A stretch of DNA of 64,000 nt. Source: Arthrobacter sp. ISL-5. GTDB lineage: Bacteria; Actinomycetota; Actinomycetes; Actinomycetales; Micrococcaceae. Shown piece after piece: positions 53,597 through 61,922 of this stretch. Below the pieces are notes generated by a model. That model was not told the DNA's origin. It was given only the letters and a program-made list of their open reading frames with translations, and made no database searches. The DNA lies in NCBI RefSeq assembly GCF_018613835.1, contig NZ_JAGGPM010000026.1, forward strand, positions 16,388 to 80,387, written 5' to 3'. The translations under genes and the position numbers were made by a program. Position 1 is the stretch's first letter. Each line of letters begins with the position of its first letter.

Positions 53597-53806
53597 TCAA
53601 ACATGGTCTTGCTCCTGTACGGTCCCGAAAGGCACGTGGGAAGTCAGGGACACGGAAAAACGGTCAAAGACATGCCTCGTCACCAGAACGCCCCGTTTGT
53701 CCTCCCGACCTTGCCGCCAGGCAGCGTCGACGGCAGTGCCGAGTCCTTCTTCCATCTCCTTTTTGTCCGCGAAGCGGACGTTGGCGATTATCGATACGGA
53801 TTCTAT
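53597..53806 (-). CDS. Small-family protein, apparently starting with ATA
   Basis: The conserved part, KKEMEEGLGTAVDAAWRQGR with RGVLVTRHVFDRFSVSLTSH and VPFG, matches the small proteins at 30152 and 51264. GAAAGGA lies 6 nt before an ATA codon at 53806, where homologues would start. The frame is open further upstream to an ATG at 53926 with no family similarity in between. Either a start codon has mutated (ATG to ATA), or a rare start is used. The stop lies within ATGTTTGA, overlapping the long form of the adenylate kinase gene. Confidence 0.5.
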   Translation of the reverse strand: MESVSIIANVRFADKKEMEEGLGTAVDAAWRQGREDKRGVLVTRHVFDRFSVSLTSHVPFGTVQEQDHV

Positions 53807-53962
53807 TGGTTTCCTTTCGGCTACAGGATTTTCAGTAGGCGCGGGGAGGCACGGGAACTGTGGTCGCAGCGCTGTGCGGGTACACGCTTCGCTTCGTTGC
53901 AGGGGGAAAGGGCGAAACAAATTCATGGCGTATAGCTCGTGCGGCGGTCCGCGCCGGAAACC

Positions 53963-54220
53963 CTACCCTGAGTCCGTGAGTACCGATCGGGCTCGGGCCA
54001 GCACCGCCAGGTCATCGATGACCTGATGAACCGCTTGGGCGCGAACTGAGGTTGACCTATCTTTTTCGGCCTGTTGCTGCCGCCTTTCAATGGCAAGCAC
54101 TCGGATTCGTGGGCCGGCATGAAGCGACGTCGTTTCCTGCTGCGTCAAGGGATCAGATAAACCACGTGGAGCTCTCCGGTCGTACCGTTTCCTGGAGACT
54201 TCTTCGTCCAATGCTTTCAT
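53963..54220 (-). CDS. Small hypothetical protein
   Basis: An 85-residue charged, helix-rich protein (MKALDEEVSRKRYDRRAPRG; later VLAIERRQQQAEKDRSTSVR and VHQVIDDLAVLARARS). GAAGAAAGG touches the ATG at 54220, and a TTG four codons later has better spacing. No family is recognised. It lies in a run of minus-strand small genes between a thioesterase and the second adenylate kinase. Confidence 0.5.
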   Translation of the reverse strand: MKALDEEVSRKRYDRRAPRGLSDPLTQQETTSLHAGPRIRVLAIERRQQQAEKDRSTSVRAQAVHQVIDDLAVLARARSVLTDSG

Positions 54221-54356
54221 CCTTTCTTCAGGAGGGCATGTTCGCGTGGGGGCTTTCTCATCCTTATTGCTGGCCGTTGGCACTCCGCTTCCACCGCCGA
54301 CGGTCGAAGGGCCGAGGGAGGACAGGACAATGGGCCGCAAGAGTGCCGACTGGCCC

Positions 54357-54725
54357 TTAGGTAGAGGACTCCTTGGCGAACGCGAGTTCGCTCCGCAGGA
54401 GGTTTGGGAACGGGGCGGAGGAGAAGTCGCCGTTCGCACCGAGTTCAACCCATACGTGTTTGGTTTCCACCGTTGCAGCAATAACGCCTTTGCTGTTTCC
54501 GACACTGCTTGTCCAGGAACTCAGGACGACTAGGGCGTCCTGACGCAGTGGTGCTGGATATGTTGCTGAACAATTTACAACGGGCAAGGCGAAGCCTGAG
54601 TCGAAGATCCGGCTCAGGGGGCTGAAGCGTTCAGCGAGCCACTCGGAGAAGCTTTGTTCATGCCAGCGGAATGTGGCGCCACAATAGATCACTCGGGCCG
54701 CGGCGGTTATCACCCAGCGAAACAT
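54357..54725 (-). CDS. 4HBT-like acyl-CoA thioesterase
   Basis: A 122-residue hot-dog-like protein. The pattern of a thioesterase can be followed: YCGATFRWHEQSFSEWLAER, then GFALPVVNCSATYPAPLRQD ALVVLS with SVGNS. ATG at 54725 follows CAGGAAG. The usual D-x-x-G catalytic segment at the N-terminus reads TAAARVIYCG, so the standard Asp is not seen and activity is uncertain. A bidirectional terminator lies just upstream. Confidence 0.55.
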   Translation of the reverse strand: MFRWVITAAARVIYCGATFRWHEQSFSEWLAERFSPLSRIFDSGFALPVVNCSATYPAPLRQDALVVLSSWTSSVGNSKGVIAATVETKHVWVELGANGDFSSAPFPNLLRSELAFAKESST

Positions 54726-54793
54726 GATACTTCCTGCTGTAAACAGCACGCATGCCTAACTCCCAAACTGGTCGGCTTTTTCTCGGTCCTGCG

Positions 54794-54830
54794 AAAGGAG
54801 CGGCCACGTTACTAACGTGGCCGCTCCTTT
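54794..54830. terminator. Strong bidirectional terminator hairpin
   Basis: A 17-bp perfect stem (54794-54810 with 54814-54830, arm AAAGGAGCGGCCACGTT) and a 3-nt loop. It has AAA on one side and TTT on the other, so it works in both directions. It separates the small-gene cluster from the transporter side. Confidence 0.85.
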
Positions 54831-54841
54831 AGCCCGCTATC

Positions 54842-54925
54842 TCACCAGTGAGCGGTGGCACCGGGAATTACGGGGTCCAGTTCGCGGTTCCAGCGCACTT
54901 CGGTCATGTCGATCTCCACAGTGGG
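54842..54925 (-). pseudogene. C-terminal remnant of an unidentified gene
   Basis: The reverse strand carries EIDMTEVRWNRELDPVIPGA then TAHW and a stop, ending just before the strong terminator. It reads like the natural end of a protein whose upstream part is missing (a stop lies ten codons before). The family is not identified. Confidence 0.35.
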
Positions 54926-55031
54926 AGGCGATCACAGCTACTTGATGAAGGACGTGGACTCCACCGAAGTCGGCGCCAAGCCCCCATCAGGGGCGCTGGC
55001 GAAGTCACGTGAAAGGGGCGAAAGCCGGACG

Positions 55032-56354
55032 TTACCTGGTCGGACGATCGAGGGTCTGAGGAGCAGGGTTATGCTTCAGCTTGGCTACCGCGACTGCGCT
55101 CACCACCGCTGATCCCATGACTAGCAGCGCGATCGGCATCCAGGAACCGGTGCTCTTGAAAAGTTGGGCGAAAAGCATCGACGAGAATGCCGATCCGAGG
55201 ACGCCACCGAGTGTAAGCCCCAGAGAAATTCCGGTATAGCGCACTCGCGGTTCAAAACTCTCACACAAGAGTGCAGCGTACGGTCCGTACATGACCCCGT
55301 TTGCGACCCCGGCCAAAACGAAGCCCAGGACCAATAAGATTCCGTTCCCTGAACCGAGCATCGCGAAAAAGGGGATCGGTGTCAAAAGGGTCATCCCGTA
55401 CCCCACGTACATGGTGTTCTTCCGGCCCAGCTTGTCTGACACAGCGCCCGCACCCAGGATGCTCACGAAGTATATGACCGCGAACACGAGTGTGGCCATG
55501 AGCAGGGTGTCATACGAGTAGCCGACAGAGTCCTTGCCATACGACATGCCGAACGTGTATGCCGCGTAGAAGTAGAACCCGCAGGGGACGAAGGCCAGCG
55601 CGCAGAGCACCAAGCTCATCGTTCGAGTGCGGAAGAGGGTTCCGATCGGAACCTTCGGCTGCGCGTCGTCCTTTTTCAGCTCGATCATTTCTTCGCTCTC
55701 GGGGATTCTCGTTCGAATGAAGAGTCCGACGATCACCAGCGCCACACCGATGATGAACGGGACGCGCCATCCCCAGGCCTCGAACGCACTGGAGGGCATG
55801 GTGGCCGCCATGGCTACAAAGCACACGGTCGATAGCGACAGACCGAGAGGCATGCCTGCTGACGGGAAGCTTGTGAGGGCGCCCTTCTCCCCCTGCTTTG
55901 CGTGCTCATACGTGATAAGCACCGCACCGCCCCACTCCCCTCCGAGCGCAAGTCCCTGTAGCACCCGAAGGAGCATCAGGAGGATCGGTGCCCACACGCC
56001 GATTTGGTCATAGCTCGGAACCATTCCGATCCCGAAGGTGCCGAAGCCCATAATACTAAGGGTCACCACCAGCGTGGATTTGCGTCCTATCTTGTCACCG
56101 AAGTGCCCGAACAGGGCCGCACCAAAGGGCCGGGCGATAAAACCTACTGCGATTCCGCCGAAGGCGAGGATAGTGCCCACTATTGGATCTTGACTCGGGA
56201 AGAATACTTTGTTGAAAACTAGCGCTGCCGCAGTAGCGTATGCGAAGAAGTCGAAGTATTCGATAGTAGTTCCAGTAAGGCTGGCGCTAATCAGCGTAGC
56301 CCTACTTGGTTTTTTTGTCTCAATGTTTGTTTGCACGTTTGTTTGCGTGGACAT
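55032..56354 (-). CDS. MHS-family MFS transporter
   Basis: A 440-residue metabolite:proton symporter. The helix 1 motif TGTTIEYFDFFAYATAAALV, loop GHFGDKIGRKSTL and LQGLALGGEWGGAVL are diagnostic. ATG at 56354 is preceded by a strong AGGAGG, in preference to the in-frame ATG 39 bp upstream. It lies next to the flavin reductase/HpaB-type genes and probably imports the substrate of that oxygenase system. Confidence 0.93.
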   Translation of the reverse strand: MSTQTNVQTNIETKKPSRATLISASLTGTTIEYFDFFAYATAAALVFNKVFFPSQDPIVGTILAFGGIAVGFIARPFGAALFGHFGDKIGRKSTLVVTLSIMGFGTFGIGMVPSYDQIGVWAPILLMLLRVLQGLALGGEWGGAVLITYEHAKQGEKGALTSFPSAGMPLGLSLSTVCFVAMAATMPSSAFEAWGWRVPFIIGVALVIVGLFIRTRIPESEEMIELKKDDAQPKVPIGTLFRTRTMSLVLCALAFVPCGFYFYAAYTFGMSYGKDSVGYSYDTLLMATLVFAVIYFVSILGAGAVSDKLGRKNTMYVGYGMTLLTPIPFFAMLGSGNGILLVLGFVLAGVANGVMYGPYAALLCESFEPRVRYTGISLGLTLGGVLGSAFSSMLFAQLFKSTGSWMPIALLVMGSAVVSAVAVAKLKHNPAPQTLDRPTR

Positions 56355-56464
56355 TATGTCCCCACCTCCTAGTTGGCTATGAAAAGGGCGCACTGCAGGA
56401 ACGGATCTGGGAAAGAGATTCGCGAATTGCGTCTATTAGCGTAGATAACCTGACGGCTGAGAAA

Positions 56465-57004
56465 TCAGTGCAGATCGTCGAGCGCTGTTTGGTCAAGGCG
56501 GTGATAGCTGCGCTTGGCGTACAACAGAGGAGCCGTCGGGCTCTCGTTTGTCCACGCGTGAGTGATCCGGCCGACCAGGATGCCGTGAGTGTACTGTGGA
56601 ATGCACTCTTCGAGCTCGCAAACCAGCGTTGCTACCGCGCAACTCAAAGCGGGGATACTCGAGCCCTCGATGGGCTCGAGGAGGGATGGTTCGATCCGCT
56701 TGCTGGCGCCGGGTTTCGCGAGCTGGTTGGCCAGGTCCTCGGATCCTTGGGACAGGAAGTTGATTGCGAAGCGTCCCCGTTCCTGGATCGCCCGGAACGT
56801 TTGATTCTGTTGGTTCACCAAGGCAACCAAGGACGGTGGATCGTTGGACAGCGAACAGACCGCGGTCGCTGTCATCCCGTACATATCACCATCAGCGCCT
56901 TCCACAGCGATGATAGCGACGGTCGCGGCTACGCGGCCGAAGGCCTTTTGAAAATCAACAGCAAGGCTTTCTGTCGATGAAGTCATCAAGTTAGTAGGTG
57001 TCAT
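56465..57004 (-). CDS. Flavin reductase family protein (HpaC-type)
   Basis: A 179-residue flavin:NAD(P)H reductase-like protein. VDFQKAFGRVAATVAIIAVE opens the domain, MYGMTATAVCSLSNDPPSL is the flavin-binding core near residue 45, and RFAINFLSQGSEDLANQ follows. It would supply reduced flavin to the HpaB-type monooxygenase encoded divergently at 57882. It shares orientation with the transporter, 110 bp upstream of it, so both may be in one transcript. Confidence 0.9.
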   Translation of the reverse strand: MTPTNLMTSSTESLAVDFQKAFGRVAATVAIIAVEGADGDMYGMTATAVCSLSNDPPSLVALVNQQNQTFRAIQERGRFAINFLSQGSEDLANQLAKPGASKRIEPSLLEPIEGSSIPALSCAVATLVCELEECIPQYTHGILVGRITHAWTNESPTAPLLYAKRSYHRLDQTALDDLH

Positions 57005-57439
57005 GAGAAGGTCCGCCCTTACGAAATTGGGGAGAACGCACAGGAGAGTGACGCGTTCTCTTGGTGGACCTTAACCTCGTCGTGACCGCCCAATCAATGA
57101 AAGGGCTACACGGGCTCCCGGGATCGTAGTGCACCAAGTGAATTGGGTACGAGATCCGGCATAAGAGGGAAAGGTCGTTGACAGGAACTGGCATTGCTGC
57201 GAAATCTTTTTGCCGTCAAAAGTGCAGGCTCGACGGCAAACTGAGTGTTCGCAGTAACGGCCGCACCTCGGGAAGACTTCTTGTTCCGTGCCAAGGGCGT
57301 GTGAAGAGTGTCACATGGCTACTATCCCAAACGCAAGACCCTAAAGGAATTAAGTCCTCGATGCCTACAACTTTCGTCGCCCCCTGCCTTGGTCCGAACA
57401 CAGCATGGCGCGTTGCGCTCTGGACCTCCCGGCGGACAA
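57005..57439. other. Stretch between the flavin reductase and the IS30 remnant
   Basis: No gene is supported. It should hold the promoter for the flavin reductase and transporter genes; no clear elements were seen. Confidence 0.35.
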
Positions 57440-57600
57440 CACCGCTGAATCAGTACGCGACGGACTGGCGCCACGGACCGCTGCGCCAACAGTTCCCTAA
57501 GAGCACCAACCTCAACGAGTGCGGGCCCGAAGACCTCGAACATGTCGCCAGGAACTCAACGGACGACCACGCAAACAATGGAGTCGGGCACCCAGCAGAA
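57440..57600 (+). pseudogene. IS30-family transposase C-terminal remnant
   Basis: The plus strand reads GPLRQQFPKSTNLNECGPED LEHVA, then in the next frame ELNGRPRKQW. This is the typical IS30 ending (GLLRQYFPKGT...ELNxRPRKTLGW). It lacks the rest of the gene and has a frameshift. Confidence 0.75.
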
Positions 57601-57724
57601 CCCCCGCGTGGTTACTGATGACCACCAAACCGAAGGTGTTGGGCCGCTTTCGTAAGTTCGCCACGCCGTGCGCCGGCGCTCATGACACCATTCGCGGACC
57701 CTTGAAAATGTTCCTCATCGGGGG

Positions 57725-57754
57725 TTGACGTGCTGGCCAACATGTTCCTATGCT
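57725..57754 (+). promoter_or_regulatory. Candidate sigma-70-type promoter for the HpaB operon
   Basis: TTGACG at 57725-57730 and TATGCT at 57749-57754 are separated by 18 bp, about 130 bp before the monooxygenase ATG. It is the best -35/-10 pair in the region; the assignment is tentative. Confidence 0.4.
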
Positions 57755-57881
57755 GAGTGACATACGTTGTGAAGCCGCTCACGCTTCGGTTTTGCACTTC
57801 AATATGTCCCGCACCCCGGTTACTGGTGGCGCCGAGCAGATGTTATTCGACGACTAATCGTTTTTAGGAAGGACGGCTCTT

Positions 57882-59327
57882 ATGCTTCGCACGGGCGCTG
57901 AATATTTGGCTTCTCTGCAAGACGGCCGACAGGTCTACGTTGGGGGTGAGCTCGTTGACGACGTCACGACCCACCCTGGATTCGCCGGCCCGGCGAAGAC
58001 CGTCGCCCGGCTCTTCGACAGGTCCTCCTCGGACCCGTCCCTGACCTATGTGGAACCGGAAACGGGAGAAAGGACCAACCTCAACTTTCTCCGTCCGCGC
58101 TCAGCTGAGGATCTCAAATTACGACGACGTCTGCATACCGCTTGGGCGGATGTGAGTAACGGTCTTTTCGGACGCTCACCCGACCACGTGGCCGCGATGG
58201 TCACGGGCATGGCGTGCCGCCCAGAGATCACCGGCAACGACCAGTACGCCGAGAACCTCCTCAACTACTGGCGCCACATTCGCGACAATGACCTTTACCT
58301 CTCCTTCGCGGTTCTTCCCCCGGCCGGGAGCAAGTCAGGGAAGTCTTCTGCTGTGCAGAACGCCATGCGTGTGATCGATAAGGGCGATGCCGGAGTCACG
58401 GTCCGTGGCTTCAAGATGCTCGCCACCGGGGGCGCTCTCTGCGACGAAATCCTGGTAGGTAACGCCCAGCCGCTGCGTCCGGGGGACGAGGCCGTGGCGA
58501 TCAGCTTCGGCATTAAGGCTAACCATCCTGGGGTGAAGATCCTCTCACGCAAGCCATACGGCGCTCACGCGGTGAGCAACATCGATGACCCGCTCGCTGA
58601 CTACGATGAGTCGGACGCCGCGATCTACTTCGATGATGTCGTGGTACCATGGGACCGAATCTTCGTTCTCGACGACCCCAAGGCGAGCTACGGCCTTTTC
58701 GTTGAGACCCCGGGGCACACGCTCGGCAATGCTCAGGCCCATATTCGTCTGCTGGCCAAGATGCGCTTTATGCTCGCGGCGGCCAAGCGCCTGGCTGAAG
58801 CGCTGGACTTCATTGGAAACCCGGCAATACAGGGCGTCTTCGGTTCCCTTGCGGCACGGGTGAAGATGCTTGAGGCCTCTGTGGTTGCCCAAGAGTCTTG
58901 CCCCGAGGCGTGGGATCACGGCTTCGTGTCCCAGGATCGCCAGTTCATGTACGCAAACAGCAGCTGGTCCATGGAGTACTTCTCGGAATTCGCCACTGAG
59001 ATGCGCCGCATGCTGGCCAGCCATGCATTCCAGCAACCGGCTGATGTGAGCGCCTTTGACAACGAATACACGCGCAAGCTCTTCCTGGAGCTTAACCGCA
59101 CCGACGACTTCGATGTCGCTATGGAGCGCTACCGGCTTATCCGTCTCATGTGGGCAATGGTTGGCTCTGAACTGGCCAGCCGTAGCAATCAGTACGAGCT
59201 CTTCTACGCTGGCCCGCCGCACGTCACCCGGACCCGTATGTACGACTACTTCGACTGGTCGTCGGCCGAGGCTCAGGTGGACGCGTTCCTCGCCCAGACC
59301 CCGACGGTTCAAGAGCTTGCTGTCTAG
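57882..59327 (+). CDS. 4-hydroxyphenylacetate 3-hydroxylase (HpaB) family monooxygenase
   Basis: A 481-residue flavin-dependent monooxygenase oxygenase component of the HpaB/acyl-CoA-dehydrogenase-like fold. The N-terminal MLRTGAEYLASLQDGRQVYV is characteristic. The middle carries VTGMACRPEITGNDQYAENL and YFDDVVVPWDRIFVLDD, a segment seen across the family. Length is normal. AGGAAGG precedes the ATG. With a flavin reductase encoded divergently 0.9 kb away, it forms a two-component system that would hydroxylate an aromatic or heterocyclic ring. The substrate is unknown; it heads an operon with an SDR and a CoA ligase. Confidence 0.93.
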   Translation: MLRTGAEYLASLQDGRQVYVGGELVDDVTTHPGFAGPAKTVARLFDRSSSDPSLTYVEPETGERTNLNFLRPRSAEDLKLRRRLHTAWADVSNGLFGRSPDHVAAMVTGMACRPEITGNDQYAENLLNYWRHIRDNDLYLSFAVLPPAGSKSGKSSAVQNAMRVIDKGDAGVTVRGFKMLATGGALCDEILVGNAQPLRPGDEAVAISFGIKANHPGVKILSRKPYGAHAVSNIDDPLADYDESDAAIYFDDVVVPWDRIFVLDDPKASYGLFVETPGHTLGNAQAHIRLLAKMRFMLAAAKRLAEALDFIGNPAIQGVFGSLAARVKMLEASVVAQESCPEAWDHGFVSQDRQFMYANSSWSMEYFSEFATEMRRMLASHAFQQPADVSAFDNEYTRKLFLELNRTDDFDVAMERYRLIRLMWAMVGSELASRSNQYELFYAGPPHVTRTRMYDYFDWSSAEAQVDAFLAQTPTVQELAV

Positions 59328-59395
59328 GCGGAAGTCGCCGCGGGAGAGCAGTGCGGCAGACCCGATCAGGCATGAGACACCTATAGGAGTGCATG

Positions 59396-60172
59396 ATGGA
59401 AAAGGATAATCGACGAGTGGCGCTGGTCACTGGGGGTAATCGGGGCATCGGTCGCGAAGTTGCACGTCAGCTTGCTCAGGAGGGGTTGACGGTTGTTATC
59501 GGGTCCCGTGATCTGACTGCCGGCGAGCGTGCAGCCAAGGAGATCCGCGCCCAGGTGGCGAGCGGCGTCCAGGACGGCGCTGACATCTCAGCGGTTCATC
59601 TAGACGTGGCTGCGCGGGGAGACGAACCTGGAAACGCGCACAGTGCTGCCGACGAGATCGCGGAGCGCTATGGCCGACTCGACATTTTGATAAACAATGC
59701 CGGCCGTATGGTCGAGGTCTATCCCACCAACCTTACGGGTAATGACCTGGAAGCGGCTTTCACAACCAATGTGGCCGGCGTCGCGGAGACCATTCACGCC
59801 TGTCTCCCGTTACTCAAGCAGGCCAATGCCCCACGCATCGTGAATGTGTCGAGCACCACCGCGTCGTTGAAGCTCACCACCGAGGATGCAAGCTTCGGCG
59901 GCGACCATAGCTTACGGGCTGCGTATTCCACTTCCAAGGCTGCGCTGAACATGCTCACACTGCACTACAACAAGGCCTTTCAGGCCGATGAGTCGCTGGA
60001 CCACATCAAGATCAATGCGATCACTCCCGGGTACGTCGCCACCGAGATGAACCACGGCCTGGGTGCCCGCACCGTCGAACAGGGTGCTCGCGCCCTGGTT
60101 TCGCTGGCACTGAAAGGTGAGGAATCGCCGACCGGGGGCTACTTCAATGAGGACGGCGTGCTGCCCTGGTGA
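59396..60172 (+). CDS. SDR family oxidoreductase (carbonyl-reductase-like)
   Basis: A 258-residue SDR of the carbonyl-reductase-like branch. VALVTGGNRGIGREVARQL is at the start, NNAGRMVEV near 100, the catalytic Ser in VSSTTASLKL near 150, and YSTSKAALN near 180. The second of two adjacent ATGs is used, as AGGAG is 6 nt upstream. The gene ends GGYFNEDGVLPW, as is typical for this branch. It is 68 bp after the monooxygenase and probably handles its ketone or aldehyde product. Confidence 0.92.
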   Translation: MEKDNRRVALVTGGNRGIGREVARQLAQEGLTVVIGSRDLTAGERAAKEIRAQVASGVQDGADISAVHLDVAARGDEPGNAHSAADEIAERYGRLDILINNAGRMVEVYPTNLTGNDLEAAFTTNVAGVAETIHACLPLLKQANAPRIVNVSSTTASLKLTTEDASFGGDHSLRAAYSTSKAALNMLTLHYNKAFQADESLDHIKINAITPGYVATEMNHGLGARTVEQGARALVSLALKGEESPTGGYFNEDGVLPW

Positions 60173-60253
60173 CCTTCAGGCGAGTCCGGATCACAATTTA
60201 CCCTCCGGTGAGGCCCCCTAACCTCGCTGGTTCTTTGAGCGAAGGAAGTGCGT

Positions 60254-61753
60254 ATGAGTAGTTTCGCCGACGATATCCTCTACATGGGACTGACGACGGA
60301 CCCAGACCGGCATGCGGTCACAGACGGGTTCGGCGACTGGACGTGGCGGGGACTGCAGGAGCAGGTTGTCCAAGCAGAGAAGTACCTCCGTGGTCTTGAT
60401 CTTCCCAAGCGTTCGCGGGTCGTCTTAGTGGGCCCAGACAGTGTGTGGCACCAGATCATGTTGCTGGCTTGTTCCCGTGCCGAGATGATCTTTGTGCCGG
60501 TCAACAACCGGTACACCAGTGCCGATGCTGACCACGTGATGCGGTTGATCAAGCCTGCGGTCGGCCTGCTCCACCCGGACTTTGCATCAATGTTCGCGCA
60601 TACAGGCGCTCAAACAATGAATGAGAAGATGGGGCCGTTTGACCTCGTTGCCTGGACCGGCGATGCAAAGGACCTGTCCCAGGTCCAAACCCAGCGTACG
60701 CCGATCCTGATCACGCTCACCTCCGGTTCTACGGCAGCTCCGAAGCCCGTGCTATACAGCGCCGAGGGCGAGTTGGCGGTTGCTCGTCTCCACGGTGCAT
60801 TATGGCGGCTCAACTCGAGTGACCTCATGCTCGCGCCCCCCGCATTCTCCTGGATCTATGGGCTCGGAACCTCGAACCTCACCGGGCTTATGTCAGGTTC
60901 GAGGGCGCTTATGCTTGAGCGTTTCAGCCCCACGCTCCTCTGTGACCGCGCCGAAGGTCGCGGTGTCACCATCTTCATGGGTGTAGTTACCCACTTCCGG
61001 ATCCTCGTAGACTACTGCGAGAAAACCGGCAGGCGGCCCTTCGGTCCGGAGTTACGCATGGCCGTCAGCGGCGGAGAACGGCGTGACGAGGTCGCCTTCG
61101 CCAAGTTCGAGGAAATGTTCGGTGTCCCCGTCCTAGACCTATACGCCTCCTCGGAGGGACGACCTGGCTTCGGCTACGACCCGTATACTGACCCGCGCCC
61201 GGTAACAGGCTCGTGTGGCCGTGTCATCCCCGGGGTCCAAGCAAAAGTTGAAGCTGACGAACATGGGGACCTTGCAGGGGAGCTCCACCTGCGTTCGGCC
61301 GGCAACTACATGGGCTACTTCGACCCCGAGCGCCTCGTCAAACCCGAGATCACTCCCACCGACTGGCTGCCGATGGGCGACCGGTTTGAAATCACGGACG
61401 ACGGCTGGGGCTTCGTGATCGGACGGAGGAAGGACGTGATCATCCGGGGCGGCGCCAACATCTCCCCAGTCGAGGTAGAGAGCGTCATCGCACAGCATCC
61501 CAAAGTCACCGGAGTCGCTGTGGTCGGCATCGAGAGCGCTAGCCATGGTGAGTTTGTGGCGGCGGCAGTCGAAGGTGACTTCAGCGGCCTGGAGGACCCC
61601 AGTGCTGCCCTTGCCGAACACTGTGAGCAGCAGCTCGCAAAGTTCAAGGTACCCACATACTGGCTGACCGTCGACAGCCTTCCCAGGAACAGCAACGGCA
61701 AGCTCGATAAGACTGCGATCAAGAGTCTGTTTGGCACGACCGCACCTGCATGA
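60254..61753 (+). CDS. AMP-forming acyl-CoA synthetase
   Basis: A 499-residue adenylate-forming CoA ligase. Motif A8 is altered: LTSGSTAAPKPVLYS in place of TSGTTGxPKG. LDLYASSEGRPGFGY, WLPMGDRFEITDDGW and the C-terminal NSNGKLDKTAI lysine motif are otherwise regular. ATG at 60254 is used, with GAAGGAAG just upstream. It is the third such ligase in the window and the last gene of module E. Confidence 0.9.
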   Translation: MSSFADDILYMGLTTDPDRHAVTDGFGDWTWRGLQEQVVQAEKYLRGLDLPKRSRVVLVGPDSVWHQIMLLACSRAEMIFVPVNNRYTSADADHVMRLIKPAVGLLHPDFASMFAHTGAQTMNEKMGPFDLVAWTGDAKDLSQVQTQRTPILITLTSGSTAAPKPVLYSAEGELAVARLHGALWRLNSSDLMLAPPAFSWIYGLGTSNLTGLMSGSRALMLERFSPTLLCDRAEGRGVTIFMGVVTHFRILVDYCEKTGRRPFGPELRMAVSGGERRDEVAFAKFEEMFGVPVLDLYASSEGRPGFGYDPYTDPRPVTGSCGRVIPGVQAKVEADEHGDLAGELHLRSAGNYMGYFDPERLVKPEITPTDWLPMGDRFEITDDGWGFVIGRRKDVIIRGGANISPVEVESVIAQHPKVTGVAVVGIESASHGEFVAAAVEGDFSGLEDPSAALAEHCEQQLAKFKVPTYWLTVDSLPRNSNGKLDKTAIKSLFGTTAPA

Positions 61754-61872
61754 CGTCTACCACGGGAGGGATTGATCATTCCGTCGGCATCCTCTTATCC
61801 ACATCCCAGGAGGCTTTCTTGGCTCTAAAAAACACTCCGGCCCTACTGGACCCACGCTGAGGTACGTCCACC

Positions 61873-61922
61873 TGCACACGCCGCCGTTGTCGGTCTTCAG
61901 ACCGACAACGGCGGCGTGTGCA
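61873..61922. terminator. 23-bp perfect hairpin downstream of module E
   Basis: A perfect 23-bp stem (61873-61895 with 61900-61922, inner arm CGCCGTTGTCGGTC) around the tetraloop TTCA, about 120 bp after the CoA ligase stop. There is no T run after it. It is probably the operon terminator or mRNA 3' protector; its length and perfection are unusual. Confidence 0.7.

Noticed and set aside
57178..57618. 146-residue plus-strand frame as a gene
   Set aside because: Only its end is meaningful, and that is an IS30 transposase fragment with a frameshift.
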